The notes below the pieces were generated by a model that was not told where the DNA came from, made no database searches, and saw only the letters and a list, made by a program, of their open reading frames with translations. This document shows, one piece after another, positions 34,440 to 43,259 of a stretch of 64,000 bases of DNA; position 1 is the stretch's first letter, and each line of letters opens with the position of its first letter. Position numbers and translations under genes: made by a program. The DNA is from Chungangia koreensis (GTDB lineage: Bacteria > Bacillota > Bacilli > Bacillales_A > Planococcaceae), in the NCBI RefSeq assembly GCF_042651785.1, contig NZ_JBHSEC010000014.1:62001-126000 (forward strand). Reading direction: 5' to 3'.

Positions 34440-35315
34440 ATGCCGAAGAATCAGTTCGAGAAAATCCACGAGGAAATCGAAGGCCAGACGCAGAGCCGTC
34501 AGCCAGGTATTGAGGCTGAAATGGAACCGACTCCTATTTATGACGATCCGCGCTATAAGGGGTCTGATAAGTTGAGAGGAAAAGTCGCGATCGTTACAGG
34601 TGGAGACAGTGGAATTGGACGAGCAGTCGCTATTGCTTTTGCAAAAGAGGGTGCTGATGTGGCCATTGTCTATCTGGATGAGCATGAGGATGCCAATTTG
34701 ACAGTTTCAGAAATTGAGAAATTTGGAGTCAAGGCTATGAAGGTTCCAATGGATATCAGTAAACCCGAAAATGGCAAGCGAATTGTAGAGGAAGTCGTTG
34801 GTCGTTTCGGCAAGCTGAATATCATCGTGAATAATGCCGGAAAGCAATATCCACAGGAGGATTTTCTCAAGATTACTCCGGAACAGATGAAAGAGACGTT
34901 CGAAACTAACATATACAGTATGTTTTACATAACTCAAGCGGCTCTTCCTTACTTAAAGGATGGCGATAGTATCGTCAATACATCTTCTGTCACCGCATTC
35001 CGCGGGTCTGCCCATTTAGTGGATTACTCAGCAACGAAAGGGGCTATTACCGCATTTACGCGCTCTCTATCTCAACAGCTCATAAAGAAAGGAATCCGTG
35101 TCAACGCTGTTGCACCAGGACCGATATGGACACCACTTATTCCAGCTACTTTCGGAGCTGAAGAAGTGGAACAACATGGTGAAGATACTCCTATCGGACG
35201 AAGAGGGCAACCAGCCGAACTCGCGCCGGCTTATGTATTCCTTAGTTCAGAGGATTCAAGCTATATGACGGGTCAGACTCTTCATGTCGATGGCGGGGAT
35301 TTCATCGGATCCTAA
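34440..35315 (+). CDS. SDR-family oxidoreductase (YdaD/YhxC-like)
   Basis: 291 aa short-chain dehydrogenase with a 45-residue N-terminal extension typical of the YdaD/YhxC/YhxD group. The cofactor loop is TGGDSGIGRA, the structural motif NNAGKQYP, the catalytic Ser is in NTSSVTAFRG, and the YxxxK pair is in YSATKGAIT. NAD(P)-dependent; substrate unknown. Relatives in Bacillus are general stress proteins, and a sigma-B-like promoter precedes it. AGAGGAGGG is the ribosome site. Confidence 0.9.
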   Translation: MPKNQFEKIHEEIEGQTQSRQPGIEAEMEPTPIYDDPRYKGSDKLRGKVAIVTGGDSGIGRAVAIAFAKEGADVAIVYLDEHEDANLTVSEIEKFGVKAMKVPMDISKPENGKRIVEEVVGRFGKLNIIVNNAGKQYPQEDFLKITPEQMKETFETNIYSMFYITQAALPYLKDGDSIVNTSSVTAFRGSAHLVDYSATKGAITAFTRSLSQQLIKKGIRVNAVAPGPIWTPLIPATFGAEEVEQHGEDTPIGRRGQPAELAPAYVFLSSEDSSYMTGQTLHVDGGDFIGS

Positions 35316-35373
35316 ATAATGGGTGTACTCAAATTTATATAGATGATGTTTCGCTATTTTAAGGAGGAGCTTC

Positions 35374-36120
35374 ATGAAGAAAAAAATTATTGTACTTACA
35401 GCACTACTCATATTGGGAGTACTATCAACACCTGTTAGTGCCGAAACGAATATCTCAAATATTGAGACGGGAGTATTGGCCGAAACCTTTGAAGTTGGCA
35501 ATTACATTGCTGCTTTCGGAGAGTCAGAGAGTCAAAGAGCTTTCTTGAACTTCCCGAATTTTGAACTATTCCTTGCTTCTGCCCAATTTGGAGAAGAAGA
35601 GGAACAAAAAACGTATACGGTTCAAGAAGGGGACACGCTTTACCGGATTGCACTCGATAATAATATTTCACTCGATGCCTTATTGAGTTGGAATGACTTG
35701 TCGACGGATCTGATCCATCCAGGCGATGTACTCGCGATAACTGGAGATGATGCGGAAGTTAAGGAAGTCAATTACGAGCCTGTAACTATTGCATCCGTAT
35801 CAGAGTCAGCTCCACCTGCTGTTATGGGGACAATGGAGATGACAGTAACTGCTACAGCTTATACGGCGTATTGCCCTGGATGTTCAGGAACAACTGCAAT
35901 TGGCATTGACTTAAGAACGAACCCGGATCAGAAAGTAATTGCTGTTGATCCAAATGTAATTCCCCTCGGTTCCCGTGTTTGGGTTGAAGGGTATGGCGAA
36001 GCAATTGCCGGTGACACTGGCGGAGCGATTAAAGGAAATAAAATTGACGTTTTCATCCCTTCCTACGATGATGCCATTCAGTGGGGAGTTAAAAAGGTAA
36101 AAATTAAAGTACTTAACTAA
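35374..36120 (+). CDS. LysM-3D domain cell-wall protein (YocH-like)
   Basis: 248 aa secreted protein. The signal peptide ends near residue 23 (VSAE). One LysM domain (YTVQEGDTLYRIALDNNIS onward, residues about 78-122) binds peptidoglycan. The C-terminal 3D domain (TATAYTAYCPGCSGTTAIG, then AVDPNVIPLGSRVWV, then AGDTGGAIKGNKIDVF) carries the three conserved aspartates of the double-psi barrel lytic transglycosylase-like fold. It is similar to YocH-type muralytic proteins. TAAGGAGGA precedes the ATG. Monocistronic with a terminator. Confidence 0.9.
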   Translation: MKKKIIVLTALLILGVLSTPVSAETNISNIETGVLAETFEVGNYIAAFGESESQRAFLNFPNFELFLASAQFGEEEEQKTYTVQEGDTLYRIALDNNISLDALLSWNDLSTDLIHPGDVLAITGDDAEVKEVNYEPVTIASVSESAPPAVMGTMEMTVTATAYTAYCPGCSGTTAIGIDLRTNPDQKVIAVDPNVIPLGSRVWVEGYGEAIAGDTGGAIKGNKIDVFIPSYDDAIQWGVKKVKIKVLN

Positions 36121-36125
36121 AAAAT

Positions 36126-36162
36126 GGTGGGGCAAGGTTATTACCTTGCCTCGCCTTTTTCT
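36126..36162 (+). terminator. Rho-independent terminator
   Basis: GGCAAGGT pairs with ACCTTGCC, extended outward by further pairs (GGTGG with TCGCC), then TTTTT. Confidence 0.78.
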
Positions 36163-36257
36163 ATGCGTATCTACGTAAGTCTAATCGGATTAGTGGATTT
36201 GACTTGTACACAGCACTATAATTTTATATAGACATCGAGCAAAAAAGGAGATAAGAC

Positions 36258-37277
36258 ATGACTACTAATACAAAAATTAATATTGCTGGGCTTGATTTTG
36301 ATTGGGAAGTAGAGAATGGAAGATTCCTTTTTGAAGGTGTGGATTCCGTGTTATTCTGGATCCCAACTGCGATGAAATCTTTTTTTGACACAATAGAAGA
36401 AATTTCGGGAACGGACGCTTCCCAAGTAGTGTTTGAAACGACCGGTTATCGGCAAGGACTCGCAGTCGGTGATTATTTCGAAAATATGAAGAATGTCAGC
36501 GTTGAGGAAGCAGCGCGATTGATCACAAATACATACGCTTCTGCCGGATGGGGAAGAAGCGAAATCGAGAATCTTAACCTTGAAGAAAAAACCGTGACTA
36601 TAAAACTAACCGATTCCTGGGAACAAAAAATCAACAAGGCCCAAGGGAAAAACTATGAAACCAACTATATCCCCGCACATTATGCAGGAGTTTTTTCAAG
36701 TCTATTCGGTACAAATATTTGGTATCGAGTAAAATTTTATCAAATAGAAGGAAACGACCATACATTAGTCGAATACTTTCCTTCTGATATTACGATAAAT
36801 GATAATATTCATGATCTTTCAAGAAGAAAAGAAAATGAGAAGATTTTGCAGCTTGAAGCGATTGTAGAGGATAAAACAAGGGATCTTAAGGAGCTAATTA
36901 AAGAGATTTCATCACCGATCATCCCAGTGTATGAGGGAGTCGTGGTCATTCCACTTATAGGCAAGTATGATGAAGAACGAGCTGATGAGCTAATAACGAA
37001 AACACTTTCCAATTTGCCATCATACAGTGTAAGATTTATTATTCTCGATTTGACAGGACTGAATAAGGACATCAACAGCTACACAGCAAGCGTAATTGAC
37101 AAAATAGGCGCAGCATCGAAACTCATCGGAACAGAGATGTTGCTAGTTGGTATGTCACCGGAACTGAGTATGGTTATTACACAAGAAGGACTTTCCTTGT
37201 CAAAAGTCGATTGCTTTCAAACTCTTCAGCATGGAATCTATTATGCATTAGGGCAAATGGGCCGCAAAATTATATAA
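36258..37277 (+). CDS. STAS-domain sensor protein, first of a tandem pair
   Basis: 339 aa. Residues about 1-185 are a mixed alpha/beta sensory domain of the V4R/haem-NO-like kind by general pattern (uncertain). A coiled helix follows (ENEKILQLEAIVEDKTRDLKE as the pattern around 190-215), then a STAS domain from about 215 (SSPIIPVYEGVVVIPLIGKYD, RFIILDLTGLNKDIN, MLLVGMSPELSMV). The Thr in LDLTGL is at the phosphoacceptor loop. The architecture is that of RsbR-type stressosome sensors. It is paralogous to the next gene. AAAGGAG precedes the ATG. Confidence 0.8.
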   Translation: MTTNTKINIAGLDFDWEVENGRFLFEGVDSVLFWIPTAMKSFFDTIEEISGTDASQVVFETTGYRQGLAVGDYFENMKNVSVEEAARLITNTYASAGWGRSEIENLNLEEKTVTIKLTDSWEQKINKAQGKNYETNYIPAHYAGVFSSLFGTNIWYRVKFYQIEGNDHTLVEYFPSDITINDNIHDLSRRKENEKILQLEAIVEDKTRDLKELIKEISSPIIPVYEGVVVIPLIGKYDEERADELITKTLSNLPSYSVRFIILDLTGLNKDINSYTASVIDKIGAASKLIGTEMLLVGMSPELSMVITQEGLSLSKVDCFQTLQHGIYYALGQMGRKII

Positions 37278-37327
37278 TCGTTTAAATGGAAATAGAATTA
37301 TAAAAGGCATAGATGAAGGAGAAGGCA

Positions 37328-38386
37328 ATGAATAAGTCAAATGTCAACATTGCAGGGGTAAATATTGATTGGGAATTGGATAAGGGATCTCTTACATTCG
37401 AGGGAAATGATGCCTTAATGTTTTGGATTTCCTCCTCAATGAAAACCTTCTATGACGCAATTGAGGAGATTTCCGGATTCGAGGTGTCTGACCTTGTTCT
37501 TGAAACGGCGGGCTATAATCAAGGTGTGATCGTCGGAGAGGATGTCTTTTCGAAGCTTTGGGAAAATCAGTACGATGATATCCCATCTTTCATTCATAAC
37601 ACATATGCTGCTGCTGGTTGGGGAGATTTTAAAGTTGATGAATGGGATCCGAGTCATCATCGCTTTATCATGCGGCTAAAGGATAGCTGGGATTACAAGT
37701 TGAGCTTGTCGAGAGGAAAGAATACCGGAAGTCACTTTGTGCCTGCTCATTTTGCTGGAATCTTCACCGCTATTACAAAACGGAATATTTGGTATAAGTT
37801 CAATCAATCTCAACTGGATGGACATTCTGAAACAATTATTGAATTCTTTCCATCCGAAATAACTGCGAAATACAACATGCATGAGCTATCACGCAAGAAA
37901 GAAGCCGCGAAAATCCTTCAGTTAGAGGCGCTTGTGGAGGATAAAACAAGAGACCTGCAAAAGTTAGTGACCCGATTATCTTCACCGATCATTCCTGTTT
38001 TAGATGGAATCGTCGTCGTACCTCTTATTGGTGCTTATGATCCGGAACGTGCAGAAGAACTCGTCGTCAAGACCTTGTACAATTTGCCTTCCCATAAAGC
38101 CAAAATCCTTATTTTAGATTTAACTGGATTAGACGAAGATCTGAATGATCATACAGTCAGCCTATTGGATAAAATCGGAGCGGCTGCGGCTCTCATCGGT
38201 ACAGAAACATTTCTTGTCGGTATTTCACCTGAATTGAGCATGAGAATTACAAGGGCTGATATCCCGATTAATAATTTCAGTTATTTCCAAACGCTACAGC
38301 ATGGAATCCACTATGCGTTAGAAAAGGTGGGTCTCAAGATTGTAAAGCTGGAATGTGCAGAAGAAATGGAAAAGTTGAATCGATAA
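37328..38386 (+). CDS. STAS-domain sensor protein, second of a tandem pair
   Basis: 352 aa, start at the ATG 37328 behind AAGGAGA (the track-like upstream ATG at 37313 covers that site). The same architecture as the preceding protein: sensory domain with FEGNDALMFWISSSMKTFYD, helical linker KILQLEALVEDKTRDLQ, and STAS domain with LILDLTGLDEDL and FLVGISPELSMR. The pair most likely arose by tandem duplication and diverged mainly in the sensory half. Gaps of 50 bp before and 26 bp after suggest co-transcription with the first sensor and the sirtuin. Confidence 0.8.
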   Translation: MNKSNVNIAGVNIDWELDKGSLTFEGNDALMFWISSSMKTFYDAIEEISGFEVSDLVLETAGYNQGVIVGEDVFSKLWENQYDDIPSFIHNTYAAAGWGDFKVDEWDPSHHRFIMRLKDSWDYKLSLSRGKNTGSHFVPAHFAGIFTAITKRNIWYKFNQSQLDGHSETIIEFFPSEITAKYNMHELSRKKEAAKILQLEALVEDKTRDLQKLVTRLSSPIIPVLDGIVVVPLIGAYDPERAEELVVKTLYNLPSHKAKILILDLTGLDEDLNDHTVSLLDKIGAAAALIGTETFLVGISPELSMRITRADIPINNFSYFQTLQHGIHYALEKVGLKIVKLECAEEMEKLNR

Positions 38387-38412
38387 ATCTAAGGGAGAAC
38401 AAGGGGGGTGGA

Positions 38413-39141
38413 ATGATGATTGCGAAATGGTTGAAAGAATCATCTTCTACAACCATATTTACTGGTGCAGGGATGTCGACAGAGAGTGGATTGCCTGATT
38501 TCCGATCAGCAAATCAGGGCTTATGGAAAATGAAAGATCCAAGCCGAATTGCAAGTGTCCAAGCTTTGAATAACAATGTTGAGGAATTCTTTGAGTTTTA
38601 CCGTAACCGAGTAGCAGGAGTGAAAGAATTTGCCCCGAATAAGGGACATCATCTCCTTGCAAAATGGGAACGGAACGAGATGATTGATGGAATTATCACC
38701 CAAAATGTAGATGGTTTCCATACAGAAGCAGGCAGCCAAAATGTCATGGAGCTGCATGGAACGCTCAAGAAAGTTCACTGTCAATCATGCGGCAGTGAAT
38801 ATGATAGTGATGAATACATGAAAGGGAATTACCGCTGTGAATGCGGTGGGACGTTAAGACCTTCCGTCGTATTATTCGGAGAAATGCTCCCGGAGAATGC
38901 ATTTTCACACGCTCTCACCTTATCTGAAAAAACCGATTTGTTCATTGTGTTAGGATCCTCATTATCCGTCAGCCCAGCTAATCAATTTCCCTTGATCGCC
39001 AAGCAAAATGGTGCGAAGCTTGTCATTATTAACATGGAACCGACTGAATTTGATCATTATGCGGATTTAGTAATCCATGAAAGAAAGATTGGCGAAGTGT
39101 TGGATGAGATTGACACAGAGCTGCAGGAGAATTTATTGTGA
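38413..39141 (+). CDS. Sirtuin (NAD-dependent protein deacylase)
   Basis: 242 aa. NAD-binding TGAGMSTESGLPDFRS, catalytic His region TQNVDGFHTEAG with LHGTL, and a zinc ribbon CQSC...CEC (its fourth position is within 22 residues) are all present. It removes acetyl or other acyl groups from protein lysines using NAD+. Two adjacent ATGs (38413, 38416) follow GGGGGG. The stop overlaps the start of the Nudix gene, so they are translationally coupled. The nearest Bacillus relative by layout is SrtN-type. Confidence 0.92.
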   Translation: MMIAKWLKESSSTTIFTGAGMSTESGLPDFRSANQGLWKMKDPSRIASVQALNNNVEEFFEFYRNRVAGVKEFAPNKGHHLLAKWERNEMIDGIITQNVDGFHTEAGSQNVMELHGTLKKVHCQSCGSEYDSDEYMKGNYRCECGGTLRPSVVLFGEMLPENAFSHALTLSEKTDLFIVLGSSLSVSPANQFPLIAKQNGAKLVIINMEPTEFDHYADLVIHERKIGEVLDEIDTELQENLL

Positions 39142-39566
39142 ACTATCCAAACTATCGAATTTCTGTTGAACTGATTTTTAAGAATGAAGGCAAGGTATTA
39201 CTTACAAAACGCTCTGAAAACAGTACGGTGGCCCCAGGTGTGTGGAATGTTCCTGCCGGCAAAGTGAAATACGAAGAGATTCCCATTCAGGCGGTTTACA
39301 GGGAGGCACTGGAAGAGACTGGTCTAAAGCTCTGCAGTGTTGAAGAAGTGTCTGTGAGAAATCAGTCGTGGGAAAGCCGTGGCGAGATTTACTATCGTGT
39401 CATCTTTACATACATAGTTGAAGCAGCAAAATCTGATTACACACGACTAAAGCTAAACGACGAACATACGGAGTATGCGTGGGTCAATTTAGATGAATTG
39501 TCACACGAAAAATATGATTCACTTCATCCTGAATTGCGAAAAATCATAGCAAGCATATATGAGTAG
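39138..39566 (+). CDS. Nudix hydrolase
   Basis: 142 aa, GTG start overlapping the sirtuin stop. The Nudix box is intact: G-x5-E-x7-REALEETGL in AGKVKYEEIPIQAVYREALE followed by ETGL. It hydrolyses a nucleoside diphosphate derivative; coupling to an NAD-consuming sirtuin makes an ADP-ribose- or NAD-related substrate attractive but unproven. The last codons overlap the left copy of a 10-bp direct repeat. Confidence 0.87.
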   Translation: MNYPNYRISVELIFKNEGKVLLTKRSENSTVAPGVWNVPAGKVKYEEIPIQAVYREALEETGLKLCSVEEVSVRNQSWESRGEIYYRVIFTYIVEAAKSDYTRLKLNDEHTEYAWVNLDELSHEKYDSLHPELRKIIASIYE

Positions 39567-39716
39567 ACAATTTCTAATTTTAAATGATTAGTGTTCTGCG
39601 GAGTCTTCAGCTAAAGCAATAGCAGGCGTCGACGCCCGCGGAAAGCGTAAGCCTGGAGCGACTACTTTGTTTTCATATATACATAGCATTTTATCGGCAA
39701 CCTGAAATGAGTAGAC
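39559..39716. repeat. GC-rich intergenic element flanked by a 10-bp direct repeat
   Basis: ATGAGTAGAC occurs at 39559-39568 (end of the Nudix gene) and at 39707-39716 (left arm of its terminator). Between them lies an element whose core (39595-39665) is much richer in GC than its surroundings. The core includes the palindrome GGCGTCGACGCC (39625-39636) and a CGCGGAAAGCG...CCTGGAGCG pattern of the kind found repeatedly between genes in Bacillaceae. The layout suggests a small inserted repeat with target duplication. The rest of the 313-bp gap holds only the terminator and the next gene's leader. Confidence 0.5.
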
Positions 39717-39739
39717 GATGCAGTCTACTCATTTTTTTA
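39707..39739 (+). terminator. Rho-independent terminator
   Basis: ATGAGTAGAC, GATGCA loop, GTCTACTCAT, then TTTTTTT. Confidence 0.88.
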
Positions 39740-39879
39740 TAACGTACGTGAGTAAATCGAAACTTTAGAAGGAATTGTTCCGTCTAATTTTCAGAAAGTT
39801 TTTAGATAAATCTTCCTTGATACCAATAATTGTGTAAGATGGTTGTAAGAGATAGAGAGAAAAGATAGGGGGGATTCTG

Positions 39880-41025
39880 TTGAAATTAGCTACCAATATA
39901 TTCTATATCGTTTTTTTCTTTATTCTCATATTATTCGGCGGCGGTTTCGCGGCTCTCATGTTACTGTTCAGTGGTTGGGGGTTTCTAATTCCTTTGCTAA
40001 TTGCTGTAATGGTCATCTTGAATATAGTACAGATCTTTTTTTTCTTCGAAATCAAGAAAAGAGTATACATATATTGGGTAGTCGGTATTGGCCTGGCAGT
40101 CAGTTCGTTTTTTGTCATACCAAATGCATACGACAAAACGATTGCGACAGTTGATGATCATTCCGGAAGCCTGCTCGAGGATTATGAACCGTTCAAGGAA
40201 GGAACGAAAGCAGTTAAACTTTCCGAGCCCTCTACATATAAAATTGAGACGGCACTTCCAAGGGTTGATGGGGCAACCGCATTATATCCGATTTACGCAG
40301 CGTTTGCGCAGTCGGTTTATCCCGAAGGGGAGTATCCTTCATACAACAGTACGGTTATGTCGAATCGTACTGGCGAGGCGTATATGAATCTCATTAATGG
40401 CCAAGTTGATATGATTTTTGCATTAGCTCCCTCAAAGAGTCAGTTGAAATTAGCGGAGCGGCATGGGGTAGAACTGATCCTCACTCCAATCGTAAAAGAA
40501 TCATTTGTGTTCTTCGTTAATGAAAAAAATCCGGTGAACAATCTAACGACTCAGCAATTAAAAGATATCTATTCAGGAAAAACAACAAACTGGGCTTCAG
40601 TTGGCGGAAAAAGTCCCGAAATTCGCGCTTTCCAGCGGCCGGAAGATAGCGGTAGCCAAACTGCGCTCCAGGCATTCATGGGTGAAACACCGATCATGGA
40701 TGCGCCCGTTTCCAATACGCCTTCTTTGATGGGAGGAATTATCGAAGAAGTAGCGGCCTATAAGAATTATAAAAATGCTATTGGTTATACATTCCGTTTT
40801 TATTCCACTGAAATGGTTGCAAACGATCAGATTAAACTTCTGTCTGTAGATGGAGTAGAACCGACAAAAGACACCATTCGCTCTGGCGAGTATCCGATCG
40901 TCCAAGAATTTTATGCGATAACGGCTGGAAGCAACAACCCGCATCTCCAAGACTTCATAGACTGGATTCTGTCGCCACAGGGTCAGGAAATCGTTGAAAA
41001 GACCGGCTATGTGCCGATTATGTGA
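39880..41025 (+). CDS. Membrane-anchored PstS-like substrate-binding protein
   Basis: 381 aa, TTG start behind TAGGGGGGA. The first 85 residues hold three hydrophobic segments. Residues about 110-380 form a periplasmic-binding-protein fold of the PstS type (ALPRVDGATALYPIYAAFAQ, LKDIYSGKTTNWASVGGKSP, RPEDSGSQTALQAFMG). PstS proteins bind phosphate, but no pstC/A/B genes follow; a VanW gene does. The polytopic anchor is unusual compared with the normal lipoprotein form. The ligand may not be phosphate. Confidence 0.83.
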   Translation: MKLATNIFYIVFFFILILFGGGFAALMLLFSGWGFLIPLLIAVMVILNIVQIFFFFEIKKRVYIYWVVGIGLAVSSFFVIPNAYDKTIATVDDHSGSLLEDYEPFKEGTKAVKLSEPSTYKIETALPRVDGATALYPIYAAFAQSVYPEGEYPSYNSTVMSNRTGEAYMNLINGQVDMIFALAPSKSQLKLAERHGVELILTPIVKESFVFFVNEKNPVNNLTTQQLKDIYSGKTTNWASVGGKSPEIRAFQRPEDSGSQTALQAFMGETPIMDAPVSNTPSLMGGIIEEVAAYKNYKNAIGYTFRFYSTEMVANDQIKLLSVDGVEPTKDTIRSGEYPIVQEFYAITAGSNNPHLQDFIDWILSPQGQEIVEKTGYVPIM

Positions 41026-41037
41026 TAGGAGGATGAC

Positions 41038-41889
41038 ATGGTACAATCTCTCAAACCGATTCATAGGAGTAAGCTGCGTATTTATATTGGAAAGAAAGCG
41101 TACCGGCTTAAGCGTTATAGTGAATGGTGGTTAGATGGAAAAACCTATTCCAAGAAAAGAGAAGAGACAAAGTTACCGTATCTTCACTTCAAGCATAAGA
41201 CTCCGCTTCTACGTCAGTTGAAGGACGTGGAAATGGAAATGCAGCATAACAAAGTCACAAATTTAAAGCTTGCAGTTAAACGGTTGAATGGTGTAATCAT
41301 TCAGCCTGGAGAAACCTTTTCTTATTGGCGGTTGATCGGGAAGCCGACGAAACGGAAGGGCTATGTAAACGGAATGATCTTGCATTATGGGAAAGTCACT
41401 TCGGGGATCGGGGGAGGTTTGTGCCAGTTGTCCAATCTGATCTACTGGATGACCCTTCACACGCCACTGACCATCACAGAAAGATATCGCCATAGCTATG
41501 ATGTATTCCCGGATTCGAACAGAAGCCAGCCTTTCGGTAGCGGTGCCACATGTATGTACAACTATTTGGACTTGCAGATTAAAAATGAAACGTCCAAGCC
41601 GTATCAGTTAGTCGTTTACATCACGGATACGTCCTTAGTCGGTGAATGGCGTTCGGTAGAGGCGGTAGCCAAAACATATAAAGTATACGAAAAAGAACAT
41701 TCCTTTACACGTGAAAGTTGGGGCGGATATGTCCGGCATAACATGATTTACAGGGAGGTTTATAACACGAGTGACGAGCTGATTGACGACGAATATATAA
41801 CCGAGAATCATGCCATTACGATGTATGAGCCATTTCTGACATATGATAATGCGGGTGACTTTTCCGCTTCGACACGAACGGATAAATAA
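41038..41889 (+). CDS. vanW: VanW-family protein
   Basis: 283 aa with the VanW domain from about residue 60: VIIQPGETFSYWRLIGKPTK, GGGLCQLSNLIYWMTLH (invariant GGGxCQ), then RSQPFGSGATCMYNYLD. VanW was first seen in vancomycin-resistance clusters but is common in ordinary Bacillota; its biochemical role is unknown, with cell-wall association likely. No vanH/A/X genes are nearby. AGGAGG precedes the ATG, 12 bp after the PstS-like gene. Confidence 0.88.
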   Translation: MVQSLKPIHRSKLRIYIGKKAYRLKRYSEWWLDGKTYSKKREETKLPYLHFKHKTPLLRQLKDVEMEMQHNKVTNLKLAVKRLNGVIIQPGETFSYWRLIGKPTKRKGYVNGMILHYGKVTSGIGGGLCQLSNLIYWMTLHTPLTITERYRHSYDVFPDSNRSQPFGSGATCMYNYLDLQIKNETSKPYQLVVYITDTSLVGEWRSVEAVAKTYKVYEKEHSFTRESWGGYVRHNMIYREVYNTSDELIDDEYITENHAITMYEPFLTYDNAGDFSASTRTDK

Positions 41890-41899
41890 CGATAAGAAT

Positions 41900-41943
41900 A
41901 GTCATTTACATGGAAGCAGACGTGATGCTACCATGTAATGACT
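41900..41943 (+). other. Long hairpin between vanW and the LysE-family gene
   Basis: AGTCATTTACATGG pairs with CCATGTAATGACT (one bulged T), with an inner AGCA/TGCT stem. No T-run follows, so it is not a standard terminator. It lies 23 bp before the exporter start and could be a leader structure or a protein site. Confidence 0.4.
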
Positions 41944-41966
41944 TAGTAGGGTTTAGGTGAATATAC

Positions 41967-42572
41967 GTGAGCGAAGCAATAGTACATGGAATCATTTTAG
42001 CTTTTAGCCTAATCTTGCCGTTAGGTGCCCAAAACGTTTTTGTCTTTAATGTAGGGGCAAGACAGCCATCGTTCTTAAAGGTGATTCCAGTGGTCATAAC
42101 AGCTGGACTTTGCGATACCATTTTGATATTAATGGCTGTTTTAGGCGTTTCATTAATTGTTTTATCCTTCACATGGCTAAAGACCGTGTTATTGGCTGTG
42201 GGTTTCTTATTTCTTTTATATATGGGCTGGTCGGTTTGGAAAAGTGCTCCCAATGGTGACGAGAGCGAGTTATCAATGACGATCAAGAAGCAGGTCCTCT
42301 TTGCGGTATCCGTTTCTCTCTTAAATCCTCATGCAATTTTAGATACGGTCGGTGTCATCGGGACGAATGCACTCTCTTATAAAGGAAATGAAAAGTTGGC
42401 GTTTGCAGCAGCAACAATCGCGGTATCTTGGATCTGGTTTTTTGGATTGGCACTGACCGGCAGATTAATCGGAAGAATCGATCATTCAGGGAAATGGTTT
42501 AGCTATTTAAACAAGATCTCTGCCATCCTGATCTGGAGTGTTGCCTTGTTTTTACTGACAAAGCTATTTTAA
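41967..42572 (+). CDS. LysE-family amino acid exporter
   Basis: 201 aa with six hydrophobic segments. The N-terminus ILAFSLILPLGAQNVFVFNVG is the signature of the LysE/ArgO branch (PxGxQN), and SLLNPHAILDTVGVIG carries the conserved NPxxxxD. It likely exports a basic or other amino acid. GTG start. No LysG/ArgP-type regulator adjoins it. Confidence 0.9.
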   Translation: MSEAIVHGIILAFSLILPLGAQNVFVFNVGARQPSFLKVIPVVITAGLCDTILILMAVLGVSLIVLSFTWLKTVLLAVGFLFLLYMGWSVWKSAPNGDESELSMTIKKQVLFAVSVSLLNPHAILDTVGVIGTNALSYKGNEKLAFAAATIAVSWIWFFGLALTGRLIGRIDHSGKWFSYLNKISAILIWSVALFLLTKLF

Positions 42573-42689
42573 ATACGACTTAAGGCTGATTCAACTTACA
42601 CCTTTGGCCTGTTCAGAATAAAATGAATCAACCGCATACTAAAAATAGATAAATACCTTGGGGAAACTGAACTTGGCAAAGGAATGAGA

Positions 42690-43253
42690 ATGTTGGAGAG
42701 AGAAATTTTTATAGTACTGACGGACACGGGAACTTTGTTGACCCGGATGATCCGCTTATATACAAAATTACCGTTAAATCACGTTTCCATAGCGTTTGAT
42801 GACAGTCTTACCGAAGTATATAGCTTTGGACGGAAAAGACCACACAATCCCTTCATTGGCGGTTTTGTGCGAGAGGATTTCAGCTCGTTCTTCTTTCAGC
42901 ATTCAGCTTGCGGGATTTACCGCTGCAAAGTGAGTGCAGAAGATTATGATCGCATGCTGAAAAGGATCCGTAACATTGAAGAGCAAAAACATAAATACCG
43001 CTATAATTTCATCGGGCTCTTTGGAGTCATGTTCAATAGGGAAATTAAAAGAGAACGCGCGTTTTTCTGTTCACAATTCGTGGCTACGATCTTGAACGAA
43101 TGTGAAGAGGAAATTGTAAGGTGTTCGCCGTATTTAATACAACCTCAACATTTCATGGTGTCCGAGCAGCTTGAATTGGTGTATGCAGGTGATTTGGCGA
43201 ACTATCCGAAACTGGGCCGTGGTATCCAGCAATTAAAACTTCGAGTGGAGTAA
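42690..43253 (+). CDS. Permuted NlpC/P60-superfamily (YiiX-like) cysteine protein
   Basis: 187 aa, start at the ATG 42690 behind AAAGGA. The His motif comes first (LPLNHVSIAFDDSLTEVYSF) and the Cys motif last (ERAFFCSQFVATILNE), the circularly permuted order of the papain-like YiiX/LRAT-type NlpC/P60 proteins. There is no signal peptide. These act as amidases, peptidases or acyltransferases; the substrate is unknown. It ends 6 bp before the nucleotidyltransferase gene. Confidence 0.7.
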   Translation: MLEREIFIVLTDTGTLLTRMIRLYTKLPLNHVSIAFDDSLTEVYSFGRKRPHNPFIGGFVREDFSSFFFQHSACGIYRCKVSAEDYDRMLKRIRNIEEQKHKYRYNFIGLFGVMFNREIKRERAFFCSQFVATILNECEEEIVRCSPYLIQPQHFMVSEQLELVYAGDLANYPKLGRGIQQLKLRVE

Positions 43254-43259
43254 GGGACA

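Noticed and set aside
41038..41889. Vancomycin resistance cluster
   Set aside because: Only vanW is present; no vanH, ligase, vanX or VanRS genes. VanW proteins are common in susceptible Bacillota.
41890..41966. Lysine riboswitch before the LysE-family gene
   Set aside because: The 77-nt region is far too short and only one hairpin is present.
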